DNA of 64,000 bases from Platerodrilus igneus (Eukaryota > Arthropoda > Insecta > Coleoptera > Lycidae): positions 1 through 64,000 of the forward strand of contig JARFIW010001082.1 in the NCBI GenBank assembly GCA_036346225.1, written 5' to 3'. Position numbers and translations under genes: made by a program. Below, in pieces: positions 46,196-56,311 of this stretch; position 1 is the stretch's first letter, and each line of letters opens with the position of its first letter. Under the pieces are notes generated by a model. That model worked only from the letters and a program-made list of their open reading frames with translations. It was not told the origin of the DNA and made no database searches.

Positions 46196-47633
46196 ACGAT
46201 TCATAATAACATAACAAGGTCGCAAATGGCCGTTTGTTAGTATGGGGGGTTACACATCAGCTCTTAAATTACTTTATAGTGATGTCGAATAATCACATAT
46301 TACAAACAAATAGACGTTCATAACTATGAGATTACACATGCCATTGTAAGACTCTTCGTGATGCTGAATAATTACAGAAGTAGTATACGAATGAACGTTC
46401 ATTGATATGCGACCGCAAATGTATTTGTAATGTACATTTATGTGATGCGAAGTAATTACACAAATTGGATACAAGTGGACGCAATTGCAAACGTATTCGT
46501 ACAACAATATTTTGCGATGTGAAATAATTGCACTAACTGAATTCGAATGAACGTGCGTTAGTATGCGCGCGCATATGTCTGTGTAAATTACCTTTTTCTA
46601 ATTTGGAATAATTACACAAATTGCATGCAAACGGACATTCGTTGGTATGCGACCACATGTCTTTGTAAAATACTTTTGTGATGTTGAATAATTACACAAA
46701 TTGCATACAAATGGATGTTCGTTACTATGCGATATCGTATGTAGTTGTATGGTAATTTTTTGTGACGCAGAATAATTACACAAATTGTAAGTGAGCGTAC
46801 GTTCATCGATATACAATCGCATATGCAGTTGTAAAGTAATTTTTGTGACGCGGAATAATTAAACAAATTGTTTTTGACTGGACGTCCGTTAGTGATGTGG
46901 AATAACAACACAAATTGTAGGCAAATGGACGTTCGTTAGAATGTGATGCAGTCACATTCTAACGAACGTCTTTATAAATGACTTTTTTGTGATTTAAAGT
47001 AATTACACAAATTGCATTCGATTGGACGTTCGTAAGTATGCAATATATTGTTTTTGTTAGATTTTTTCTGACGCAAACAAATTACATACGTTGCATGCAA
47101 ATGGACGTTTGTTCGTATGCGATCGCACATGTCTTAGTAAATTACCTCTCTGAGATGTAGAGTAATTACAGAAATTGCATGCAAATGGACGTTTGTTCGT
47201 ATGCGACCGCAAATGTTTTTGTAGAATATTTTTCTGGTACCGTATAATTACATAGATTGCATGCAGCTGGACGATCGCTGGTATGCGAACGCAAATGTTT
47301 TTGTAGTATTTTTTCTGATGCTGTATAATTACACAAATTACATGCAAATGGACGTTCGTTAAAATGCGACCGCATGTTTTTGTAGATTACTTTTCTATAA
47401 TGTGGTATAATTACACAAATTGCATGCAGGTGGAAGTTTGTTAGTATGCGATCGCATATGTTGTTGTAAATTATATTTTCGCGACGCGGAATAATTACAC
47501 AAATTGCATGCAAATGGACGGTTCGTTAGATTGTGACTGCATATGTCTTTGTAAAAGATTTTTTTGTAATGTAGAGTAATTACACAAATTAGATTCGAAT
47601 GGACGTGCGTAAGTATACGATAGCATGTTTTTG
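46196..47633 (-). pseudogene. decayed zinc-finger repeats, 3' part of array 2
   Basis: The 84-bp finger unit continues downstream of the open part of array 2, but no frame lasts more than about three fingers. Fragments in different frames read CNLCNYSTSQ, SHSNEHPFVC, SQRGNLLRHVRSH and CNLCNYTASEK. An 84-bp register can still be followed to about 46220. The block 46470-46940 is closely similar to 812-1290. Confidence 0.85.
46928..46970. repeat. perfect 19-bp inverted repeat in finger unit
   Basis: Arms 46928-46946 (gacgttcgttagaatgtga) and 46952-46970 are perfect inverted complements with loop TGCAG. The left arm is normal finger sequence in its usual sense; the right arm is the same sequence flipped and replaces the expected next bases. 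Confidence 0.95.
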
Positions 47634-48767
47634 TTAGATATTTTTTTCTGACCTGGAGTAATTACACACGTTGCGTGCAAATGGACGTTTGTTCGTATGC
47701 GATCGCATATGTTGTTGTAAAGTATATCTTCTTGACGCGGAATAGGTACACAAATTGCAACTAAATGGACGTTCGTTAGTATGCGATCGCATGTGTAGTT
47801 GTAAAGTATTCTTTTCTATTGCCGAATAATTACACAAATTGCATGCAAATGGACGCTCGTTAGAATGTGACTGCATATGTCTTTGTAAATGACTTTTTCG
47901 TGGTGTAGAGTAATTACACAAATTGCATTGGAATGGACGCTGGTTATAATGCAACCACATATGTTTTTCTAAACTAGTTCTATGTGATGTGGTATAATTA
48001 CACAAAGTGCATGCAAATGGACGTTCGTTCGTATGCAACCGCAAATGTTTTTGTAGAATATATTTTTCTGATGCGGTATAATTACACAAACTGCATGCAA
48101 ATGGACGTTCGTTCGTATGCGACCGCACATGTCTTTGTATACTACCTCTCTGCGATGTAGAGTAGTTGCAGAAATTGCATGCAAATGGACGTTCATTCGT
48201 ATGCGACCGCAAAAGTTTTTGTAGAATATATTTTTCCGATGCGGTATAACTACACAAACTGCATGCAAATGGACGTTCGTTCGTATGCGACCGCACATGT
48301 CTATGTAAATTACCTCTCTGAGATGAAGAGTAATTACAGAAATTGCATGCAAATGGACGTTCGTTTGTATGCGACCGCAAATGTTTTCGTAGAGTATTTT
48401 TTTCTGATGCTGTATAATTACACAAATTGCATGCAAATGGACGTACGTTAGATTGCGACCGCATATGTTTTTGTAGATTGCTTTTATGTAATGTGGTATA
48501 ATTACACAAATTGCATGCAAACGGACGTTTGTTAGAATGTGACTGCATATGTCTTTGTAAATGACTTTTTTGTGATGTAGAGTAATTACACAAATTGCAT
48601 TCCAATGGAAGTTCGTTAGTATGCAATCGCATATGTCTTTGTAAGGTACTTTTTTGACGCGGAATAATTACACACATTGCATGCGAAAGGACGTTCGTTA
48701 GTATGCAAATGCATATGTCTTTGTAGTTTACATTTATATGTTGCGGAAAAATTACACAAATTTGCAT
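47634..48767 (-). CDS. C2H2 zinc-finger array protein (array 2)
   Basis: A 377-codon frame; from about residue 44 it is in the zinc-finger register, with 11 complete or near-complete fingers of the form CNLCNYx(4)Kx(2)LQxHMRSHTNERPFA. The first ~40 residues are finger sequence read out of register, because a 1-bp insertion near 48762 (and a compensating change near 48650) breaks the frame relative to array 1. Finger 6 has His-to-Leu and the last has Cys-to-Arg. A two-finger unit (CNFCNYS.SQRG then CSLC.YTASEKY) is repeated. Without a clean start it may be a recent pseudogene; if expressed, it would bind DNA. Same strand and flanks as array 1. Confidence 0.6.
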   Translation of the reverse strand: MQICVIFPQHINVNYKDICICILTNVLSHAMCVIIPRQKSTLQRHMRLHTNELPLECNLCNYSTSQKSHLQRHMQSHSNKRPFACNLCNYTTLHKSNLQKHMRSQSNVRPFACNLCNYTASEKNTLRKHLRSHTNERPFACNFCNYSSSQRGNLHRHVRSHTNERPFACSLCSYTASEKYILQKLLRSHTNERPFACNFCNYSTSQRGSIQRHVRSHTNERPFACSLCNYTASEKYILQKHLRLHTNERPFACTLCNYTTSHRTSLEKHMWLHYNQRPFQCNLCNYSTPRKSHLQRHMQSHSNERPFACNLCNYSAIEKNTLQLHMRSHTNERPFSCNLCTYSASRRYTLQQHMRSHTNKRPFARNVCNYSRSEKNI

Positions 48768-48850
48768 GTAAATTGTCGTTTGTTAGTATGTGAAAACGTG
48801 TTCACTTTGCTAGCACTTTTATATGAAAAGATTGATTACGTAAATTACGT
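48768..48850 (-). other. 5' flank of array 2
   Basis: Minus strand contains the start block TTTTCACATACTAACAAACG, equal to the beginning of array 1 (coding FSHTNKRQF), and upstream a TATATAAAAG-like word also present in array 1. This supports a common origin of both arrays including their 5' flank. Confidence 0.6.
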
Positions 48851-49514
48851 GACCGCTAACGATGGTTAGATCTTGGGCTAATTTTTGTTTTATATCTTTT
48901 GTGCTCTTCCGATCTCGCGTAATTTCACTTCCTAGATAGCAAAAATCCTAAACCTCTTGTAAGTTCTCGTTACCTATTTGTGTTTTTGTTTTTGATTTAT
49001 TTTCCCCTCCTTTGCATACTAGCACTTTAGTTTTATTTTTGTTAACTTCATACCGTTTCTCTCTGTTAGAACTGTTTTCATTTCATTAGGAGTAGGTTAT
49101 AATTCTTTCGTTTCATTCTTCTAGATGTTAATACCGCTACATCATCTGCAAATCTAAGCATATCGATCTTTTGTTTCTGCATTGTAATTCCAAATGTCTT
49201 TCTGCATTTGACCGTATTCATTGCCTCTTGGACGTACAAGTTAAAAATTAACTGAGATAGGGCACATCGCTACTTCACCCCTTTCCTAATATTTACTTCT
49301 CTACGTTCCTGCTCTAATTCTATTACCACTGTTTGCTCTTTGTATAAGCTATGTATTATCCGTCTATGCCTTAAACTCATTCCAATCTTTTTGAAAATTT
49401 CGAACATTTTCTTTTCCATTTGACATTGTCGAATGCTTTCCCAGATCTACAAACCCTACATACACGCTTTCCCCTTTTTCTATCGTTTCCTCGATTATCA
49501 CCCTCAGAGCTAAA
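48851..49514 (-). pseudogene. RTE reverse transcriptase, 3' part (left of Polinton-like insertion)
   Basis: Reading minus from 49514: LALRVIIEETIEKGESVYVG, then FVDLGKAFDNVKW with the first catalytic Asp, a GVR-like block, then MLRFADD-type sequence near 49140 (here degraded) and FCYLGSEITRD near 48930. Many frameshifts and stops. The order agrees with the RTE copy at 37280-40002. The upstream half of the same gene lies at 60123-60450, beyond the 10.6-kb element. Confidence 0.8.
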
Positions 49515-49739
49515 AGTAGAGGATGGTAGGCATTCGAAAACAGCGCCGCCGCCGCAGCAGCGCCGCCGCATTTTACATGTAAATTCTCATAAGGAGGAAA
49601 TGTGGAGATGAATCTCATCCTTGCTCCCTCCCTGTGGACCTCCTTGTGGAATTTTTACCCCAACCATCCCTACCCTAAAAAATCGGTAACCTAACCTCTA
49701 ATATTTTTGAGATACTTCTCGGTGCCTGTAGGCACCGCA

Positions 49740-50430
49740 CCCACGAGATAAATCTATATTGTTTGGTATCAATTAATATTAGATTTTTCTCAGCTACCCG
49801 AATCTCTAGGAATTTTTTAGAAAGCATCATCCCTCAGAGAGCTACCACAATTTTAAGATTTTTTTTACCGCCAACATTCTGAACCAAATAGTTTTCTTCG
49901 ACTAGCCATTTCCACCCACGAAATAAATATATCTTGTTTGGTATCAATTAATATTAGAATTTTCTCAGCTACCCGAATCTCTAGGAATTTTTTAGATTGC
50001 ATCACCCCCCAGGGAGCTACTCTCTTATTAAGATTTTTTACCAGCAGCAGCGATTTCTAACCGTCCTTATAATTTTTTTAGCCATGCGAAGCATCAAATT
50101 AGTCTAGAATTTTACGCGAATCCGAATCTGCGAGATAAATCTTTCTCCACATTTCCACCCACAAGATAAATATACCTTTTTTGGTATCAATTAATATTAG
50201 AATTTTCTCAGCTACCCAAATCTATAGGAATTTTTTAGATTGCATCATTCCCGAGGAATCTACCTTCATTTGAATATTTTTTTGCTAGTAGCGATTTTTG
50301 ATCGTCCTTATAAATTTTTTAGACATGCGACACATAAAATTAGTCTGTAATTTTACGCAGAATTCGAATCTGCCAACAGATTTAAAATCTGATCACCCCT
50401 TACAAAGTTACATTTTTAAAGGTTCCGAGC
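49740..50430. repeat. tandem repeat of left arm (2-3 copies)
   Basis: Units contain 'ggtatcaattaatatt', 'ctcagctacccgaatct' and 'aggaattttttaga'. The same unit occurs in complement in the right arm, where about six or seven copies exist. Confidence 0.85.
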
Positions 50431-51379
50431 CTCCAAAGTTTTGCTCATCTATATTTAAATCCATTTTTAAAACCTTTTTCGCTACCTAAGACATATGCTT
50501 TAACCAAACATCTCCGAAAATCTGAAACCGCGGGAGTTTTAGAAATGAGCCCTTTATAAGCAATAAGTGTTTAATATTTAAAACCATTTTCAAAAAGTAA
50601 TGCACTGTTTTTAGAATATTCAAAACCATGACTTTTAAAATTTTAAACAGTTATCAATTTTCTGGTTTAACATTTTTATTTACTAAGCACGTCATAACAT
50701 AATTATATAATCAATGCTAAATATGTACGTGGAAAATACAATTCGTTTCCCAAACTAATTTCTTGTCGATTATGGATCACGCGAAGTACACGTGAAAGCG
50801 GTGTTAACCTTTCTTTTTATTAATTATATTATTGATTATATGTTTTGAGAAATACAATAAATATATTTCAACGCCGTACATTAGAAATCGATGCATCCCA
50901 ACACACTTTATCAAAAAACATGAGGAACTTTTATGGGTAAAAAATTTCACCAATCCCCGATTCACATTTTAATTTCTAAACACGTCATAACATAATTATG
51001 TAGTCAATGCTAAATAGGTACTTGAAAAATACAATTCCTTCCCGAACTAATTTCTTGACTATTATGGATTACCCAAATTACATGTGAGAGCGTTGTATAA
51101 TTTCTTTTTAAAAGTGTATATCTTCTCCAAACAAATGCGTTAGTTACAGAAGGAAAGTACGCTGAATGCAAGCCAATTAATAGCAATTTAATACGGCTTA
51201 CTGACCTACCTTAATTGTTTGTACAAGGAAACACAACAAAATGTATACAAATATAGCAACTATCTTATATATTTATGCCCCCCCATGCGTAGGTTACTGT
51301 ACTATTAAAAATGATGTACCTTTTATCGTCCTCGCCCGACAAACTAATTTTATTAATTAATTGAGTATAAAGTTGGTGT

Positions 51380-52066
51380 TTACATGGTTTCGTTTAAGAC
51401 CTCGTACATATTTTCCAGATTACTAGAAGATGTTATAACCATATTTTTTGTGTTAAGGGGTTTCACATCGGTAGTCTCTTCTCCCATTTTTGTGTAGACG
51501 CCGTAGAGTTCGCAATAGACTTTTATTGCTGTATGTTGTGTTCTTTTTTCATTAAGTAATCGAATAAACCGCTCTTTCTGCTTCCAAAAATACTCCGACA
51601 CTCCATCGTCGACACTGGTGTTCTTTATGCGATAGCTAGCCATACGGTTGTTAAACGCTGTTCTAACCATTTCTACACCATCTTCGCCAGTAGCGGTAAC
51701 TGTTGCATTTTTATGTCTGTTGCTTCTCAAGTGTGCGGCATATGTAGTCTTTTCCATTTCGAAATCGCATACTTTACACATAATTCGTGGTTGTTTCGTA
51801 CAAGACCCTTAAACAGCTGTCGGAGCTGAACGTTTACGGCTTAACGACATACCGTGCTGTTTTTCCTTGTGTCGCAGTAAGTTGTCCATTCTCGTAAAAG
51901 CGATACCACAAGACACACAGTTTAAGTACTTTGCTGCTGACGGATGTATAAGCTTAACTGTGTACGATGTTACACCACAACATTTGTTCTGGTGCCGTTT
52001 GAGAGCATTACTCCAGGTATAGGAAGCACCGCAAGGGTTGCATTTAAAACGTTTGCAGGTACCATT
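51380..52066 (-). pseudogene. PolB-like N-terminal zinc-finger fragment (left arm)
   Basis: About 228 codons with one TAA (51809-51811). Three Cys/His fingers: CNPCGASYTWSNALKRHQ..., CVSCGIAFTRMDNLLRH and CKVCDFEMEKTTYAAHLRSNRH. Then AFNNRMASYRI, IKVYCELYGVYTKMGEE and a 'NTKN.VITSSSNL..MYE' block, ending at NETM. In insect Polinton-type DNA polymerase B proteins, fingers are followed by an AFxxRxxxY block, KVNxELxGxY, and K(S/P)xNTKNxxVTxSxxL before the exonuclease. Exonuclease and polymerase domains are absent. The in-frame start is missing (TAA at 52067-52069). The family call rests on remembered motif order. Confidence 0.55.
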
Positions 52067-52069
52067 TTA

Positions 52070-52937
52070 GTACAAAACAAAATCCGCACTATGGGACTTT
52101 GGTTAAACTTGTAAACGGACTAACTTATAACTAAAAAGTTTACTCTTGCGTACCTGCTTTATGTACTCTATAGAATGCAAACCAAAAGTTTCCGACGACA
52201 GCAGAACAAAATTAAAGATTAAGCGGTGAACTAAATGACGTCATCTTTTGCCAATCCTTGCTACTCGTCCAGTACATTTAGCACCAATGCATGCGCCCGG
52301 TTCGCATCGTCCATGCTGCGAATGCTGTTAGTAGAAACACCGAAAACGTCTTCCATGTTATACGAATCAACAATCTCATCGCGTGCATACTAAAAATCCA
52401 AAAGAGTGGTCGTCGCACCGTTCTTTTTGAATCCAACGATCCGATGGGCTTCCACACACTAACGCCTAACGTATCTTTCCTACTATTTGTTAAACAAAAA
52501 CTACCGGAGAATATGTAACCATATACATTAATCAGTCTAAGCTATTTTATTTAGTCAACGAAGACTACTATTTTTCTAAACCACAATTAATAATCGCTTT
52601 TATAGGATTAACATTTCTACTATTTCCCAATGGCTGGTGCTACGTACATGAAAACTTTAATTTCTTATTGGAGAGAATCCTTATTCTCCCACGCACTGTT
52701 GCGTAGTTGCATGCCCGCCCCTTTTGGGAATATATGCTCGTTATAGGTTGTAGGATCCTCGGTTTTACTTAACTACACTTCGTGAGACTTTTTTAATCTT
52801 TTTAATCGTGTCTTTTCGCTTACAATACAGTAGCACTTGGCTTTTGTACCAACGAATTCTAATACTAGACCCCCATTAAATTCGTCTTTGAATTTCCCTA
52901 CAATTTTTTGTTGACGGGTGGTATATTGTATTTATTA
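52070..52937. other. non-coding inner part of left arm
   Basis: About 0.87 kb mirrored at 55494-56310. It contains a conserved 'agagaatccttattctcc' word (complement at 55745-55762), also found once in the centre at 54250-54270. No frame of note. Confidence 0.6.
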
Positions 52938-52938
52938 A

Positions 52939-53745
52939 GATAAAACTGTGGCTGATTGTTTAACATGGCTAACACCCAATGCAAGAATTATGATATACAA
53001 CAAATTTGTGTGTCAGATAACAAGTCCTGGTGTTAATAAACAACTTGACAATCATATACTAGATTTTTTACGTTGTCCAGAAGTACGTTTAAGAGAAACA
53101 TTTGCGCATACTTTGGTCAAAGAACATGGTATTACGCGATTGGAAGCGACAATATACAACTGTACAATTGGAAGCTATGCCAGTGCGGAACGGGTGTATA
53201 ATCTCTTAAAAAACTGTTTAACCTTATTGGAAGATAGTAAGTTGTACTTCCTAAAGGTGCCAATGTACTCGGTACCACTTGCCAAAATGTGGAGTAAGCT
53301 ATCGGACAAGCTACAAAATAGCTGCGGTTTAGTGTATAAAAACCTACTATAGTACGTGTATTGGGGGAATGGCAATACAAAAAAATTGACGGGCTTGCAA
53401 ATTAAGTTGTCCGAAAAACTAGAGGAAAGGGAAAAATTGATAAATTATGTGCTTTCGGCTTTTAGTTTTAACTATTTACCTGTAAATTATTTGCAGATAG
53501 TAGAGGAGGAAGATAGCCAAAATAAAATAAAAATCTTACACAAGTGCTACATTAAAGTAGGTAGTACATATTTTACACAATCTGCAACACCATATTCTAC
53601 AATTCCAAAAGAAATAGTCATTTCGGAATTGGGGTTGATAGATACGCCTAACATTCGTCCAGAGGTTGTACGACAACGCGTAAATATTGGCAGTAAACTC
53701 TATCCGTTTACGCTAAAGGAAATTGCCCCATTATGCATACCATAA
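52939..53745 (+). pseudogene. orphan gene A of Polinton-like element, one in-frame stop
   Basis: One frame of 269 codons, open from 52939 directly at the inner edge of the left arm, interrupted only by TAG at 53350-53352. There is no ATG before the conserved-looking block, so the true N-terminus was probably lost at the arm border. Blocks: [61 protein letters not shown], then after the stop YWGNGNTKKLTGLQIKL, AFSFNYLPVNYLQIVEEE and KLYPFTLKEIAPL. 'IxxYNK...RLExxxYN' recalls the IYxK...RxE pairing of some replication-initiator proteins, but I cannot identify a family. The composition is soluble and globular; no membrane segments. Confidence 0.7.
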
Positions 53746-53784
53746 ACTGTAAGTGGAAGAAAAAGACAACTGTAATTAGAGGAA

Positions 53785-54243
53785 ATGGATGCAAAAAAGC
53801 GAAAGTTGGACTACATGGAAAACACTGCGACAATACGCGAACAATACAAAGATGTGTTAGACAAAGAACATCTTATTAGAGAAAATGAGGAAGAATTAGA
53901 AGATTATTTTATGTGCCGATGGACTGACTTAGATACATACGGTTTCTACAAGCTGTATGCATTTGTGTTTAGTAAAAAAGACTCTTTTAGTTATGTAGGT
54001 GTCCTTGCGAAAAAGGATGGTACTAAATCCGTATACTTTTTAAAAGGTGATTCTAAAAACGTATTTATCGAAATGGCAGATAACATAGACGAACTAAAGA
54101 ATGCGGGTTTCGTAACCTTGGCGTACTTCACACGCAAAGGGGTTCCGTTAAACATTGTATATTTGCCTAGTAAAGAACCTTTCGGATCATTTAAAACCCA
54201 GGGTCTTACAACCTATAACAACCATATATTCTCAACTATGTAA
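53785..54243 (+). CDS. orphan gene B of Polinton-like element
   Basis: 152 codons from ATG, 39 bp after gene A. The N-terminus is basic (MDAKKRKLDY, a possible nuclear signal), followed by an acidic helix (KEHLIRENEEELEDYF), then a beta-rich domain (FYKLYAFVFSKKDSFSYVGV, KSVYFLKGDSKNVFIEM, GFVTLAYFTRKGVPLNIVYL) and a polar tail. No family is recognised. Intact frame inside an otherwise decayed element, and codon use AT-rich like gene A. Spacing to its neighbours is short, as in compact viral operons, though eukaryotic expression of each frame would need separate initiation. Confidence 0.7.
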   Translation: MDAKKRKLDYMENTATIREQYKDVLDKEHLIRENEEELEDYFMCRWTDLDTYGFYKLYAFVFSKKDSFSYVGVLAKKDGTKSVYFLKGDSKNVFIEMADNIDELKNAGFVTLAYFTRKGVPLNIVYLPSKEPFGSFKTQGLTTYNNHIFSTM

Positions 54244-54313
54244 CAGTGAGTGGGAGAATAAGGATTCCCTGCAATACCGACAATAAGTAGTCGATCAAGC
54301 TAACAGGATACGT

Positions 54314-54520
54314 ATGCAGGATATAGTGGGAGAGCCGCGATTAAAAGATTATCACAAGCTGCAAGAATTACACGAAGGAATGGATCTGGTTGTCGGCGGA
54401 ATCAAAGACTTTATATATAGAGGCAAACTTCGGTACATTTTACAATTCGAAAACCTAGACGGTCTCTATGTATCAAACTGTTGGCTTGAAAAGGAGATAG
54501 AGAACTTGGGTGTCGATTAA
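54314..54520 (+). CDS. small orphan gene C of Polinton-like element
   Basis: 68 codons: MQDIVGEPRLKDYHKLQELH, then VVGGIKDFIYRGKLRYILQF and LDGLYVSNCWLEKEIENLGV. Pattern 'L..L..G.....G......GK.RYIL......G..VSN.WLE' suggests a small beta-barrel, like the single-strand-binding (OB-like) proteins often near DNA-replication genes, but this is inference from shape only. Polyadenylation signals AATAAA follow at 54534-54539 and 54545-54550, the first in the cluster, so genes A-C may share one transcript. Confidence 0.5.
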   Translation: MQDIVGEPRLKDYHKLQELHEGMDLVVGGIKDFIYRGKLRYILQFENLDGLYVSNCWLEKEIENLGVD

Positions 54521-54533
54521 ATTTTAAGCTGCG

Positions 54534-54550
54534 AATAAAGTTAAATAAAA
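54534..54550 (+). terminator. polyadenylation signals after gene C
   Basis: Two AATAAA words within 17 bp, 14 bp after the stop of gene C. None is found between genes A, B and C. Confidence 0.5.
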
Positions 54551-54754
54551 TTAAAACCACTACAAACAAACATAAAGAAAGGACTGTTTTCTGCGTATAA
54601 CTTTTTATTAAAATTAAGTTTAAATGACTCCATGCTTGGTATTAAATATTTTTAAATTTTGTTATGTAAGTCAAAATAAAAATTTTAGACTAGTATTACA
54701 TTGCTCTTTATTTACAAAAGGCTGTGACGTTACCACGAAATAGCAGTCGCTCAG

Positions 54755-54875
54755 AGAGTGGTGCGCATGGGCAGGGAGCGCATGACCAGGGGTGCGCATG
54801 GGTTGTAATGCGCATGTGCAGGGACGCGCACGGGCAAGGGTGCACATGGTCAGGGGTGCGCATGGGCTGGGATGT
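54755..54875. repeat. GC-rich minisatellite in element centre
   Basis: About eight imperfect copies of a ~15-bp unit around tgcgcatgggcaggg. It stands out from the AT-rich element. Frames here give Pro/His/Cys-rich peptides, not genes. Confidence 0.9.
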
Positions 54876-54949
54876 GTCTGGACGTACATGAGAGAAGCGG
54901 ATGTTAACAGTCACCAAGCATCTAACTCTTTATTTGGTATGGAGTACTT

Positions 54950-55493
54950 GCCGGCGTATGTATCCGGAATAAAAAACACGATTTGTACAAGCAGCTTATT
55001 AATAAAATTAGTTTATCGAGCGAAGATGACTAGCGTAATGTCATCCTGGAAACATATCAATCTACGCATGGGGGCATAAAGATATAGGTCTAAGATAGTT
55101 GTATAGATTTTGTAAATCTATTGTATATATTAGTTTTAAGATTCCATAATTTTTAAGTTCTTCTCCCGCCTTCCCTTCTTCCAAATCCTTCCTGTTTCTA
55201 TCCTGGTTGACAGAGTATACGTGTTATCCACACGTGGTGTTTGCGGGACACATCGGTTTTAGATTTATTGGGAAATGGATGGTAAAAGCATATGTCTTGG
55301 GTAGCGAAAAAAGGTTCTAAGGATGTAGTTAAATAAAGATGGGCAAAAATTAGAGGTTTGGGTCTTTAAAAGGCGTAACTTTGTAAAGGGTGGTTCAATT
55401 TAAAATCTATTTATTTGGGCTCCCTAGAAAAATCTCATATTAGTTGATAGCAAACAAAATATAGTTATCTGAAAGGAATGACTACCCCGCGGA
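54950..55493. other. arm-like fragments in element centre
   Basis: 55000-55120 resembles the sequence just after the PolB-like fragment in the arms (aaaattagttt...ggggcataaa...ataagatagttg). 55290-55450 resembles the arm tandem unit (tcttgggtagcgaaaaa, gtaactttgtaaagggtgg). So the centre carries extra, scrambled pieces of arm sequence. Confidence 0.6.
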
Positions 55494-56311
55494 TAATAAA
55501 TACAATATACCACCTGTCAACAAAAAACTTGTAGGGAAATTCAAAGACGAATTTAATGGGGTCTAGTATTAGAATTCGTTGGTACAAAAGCCAAGTCCTA
55601 CTGTATTGTAAGCGAGAAAGACACGATTAAAAAGATTACAAAAGTCTCACGAAGTGTAGTTAAGTAAAACCGAGGATCCTACAACCTATAACGAGCATAT
55701 ATTCCCAAAAGGGACGGGCATGCAACTACGCAACAGTGCGTGGAGAATAAGGATTCTCTCCAATAAGAAATTAAAGTTTCCATGTACGTAGCACCAGCCA
55801 TTGGGAAATTGTAGAAATGTTAAACCTATAAAGGCGATTATTAATTGTGGTTTAGAAAAATAGTAGTTTTCGTGGACTAAATAAAATAGCTTAGACTGAT
55901 TAATGTATATGGTTACATATTCTCGTACACATCCACAAACATCTGCTTACGTCCACATACGGACATGGCGATGCCGATAGTTTCTGTTTAACAAACAGTA
56001 GGAAAGATACGTTAGGTGTTAGTGTGTGGAAGCCCATCGGATCGTTGTACTCAAAAAGAACGGTGCGACGAAGCGAACCGGGCGCATGCATCGGTACTAA
56101 ATGTATTGGACGAGTAGCAAGGATTGGCAAAAGATGACGTTATTTAGTTTTCCGCTAAACTCTTAATTTCGTTTGACTGTCTTTGGAAATCTTCGGTTTG
56201 CATTCTATAGGGTACATAAAGCAGGTACGCAAGAGTAAATTTTTTAGTTATAAGTTAATTTGCTTACAAGTTTAACCAAAGTCCTATAGTGCGGATTTTG
56301 TTTTGTACTAA

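Larger units (their letters stand above)
49515..52937. repeat. left terminal inverted repeat (3.4 kb)
   Basis: Outer 60 bp hold a GCC/GCA-rich block (49541-49570) unlike the AT-rich interior. A perfect 18-bp palindrome variant (cggtgcctgtaggcaccg, 49720-49737) follows. Next is a ~250-300-bp tandem repeat (49738-50430, two to three copies), then unique sequence, then the PolB-like fragment (51380-52066). The inner border is where similarity with the other arm ends, one base before the first codons of the central frame. Confidence 0.85.

Noticed and set aside
52938..54520. Bacterial operon inside the element
   Set aside because: No ribosome binding sites, eukaryotic polyadenylation words follow, and the flanks are insect retroelements. 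A virus-like origin explains the compact layout better.
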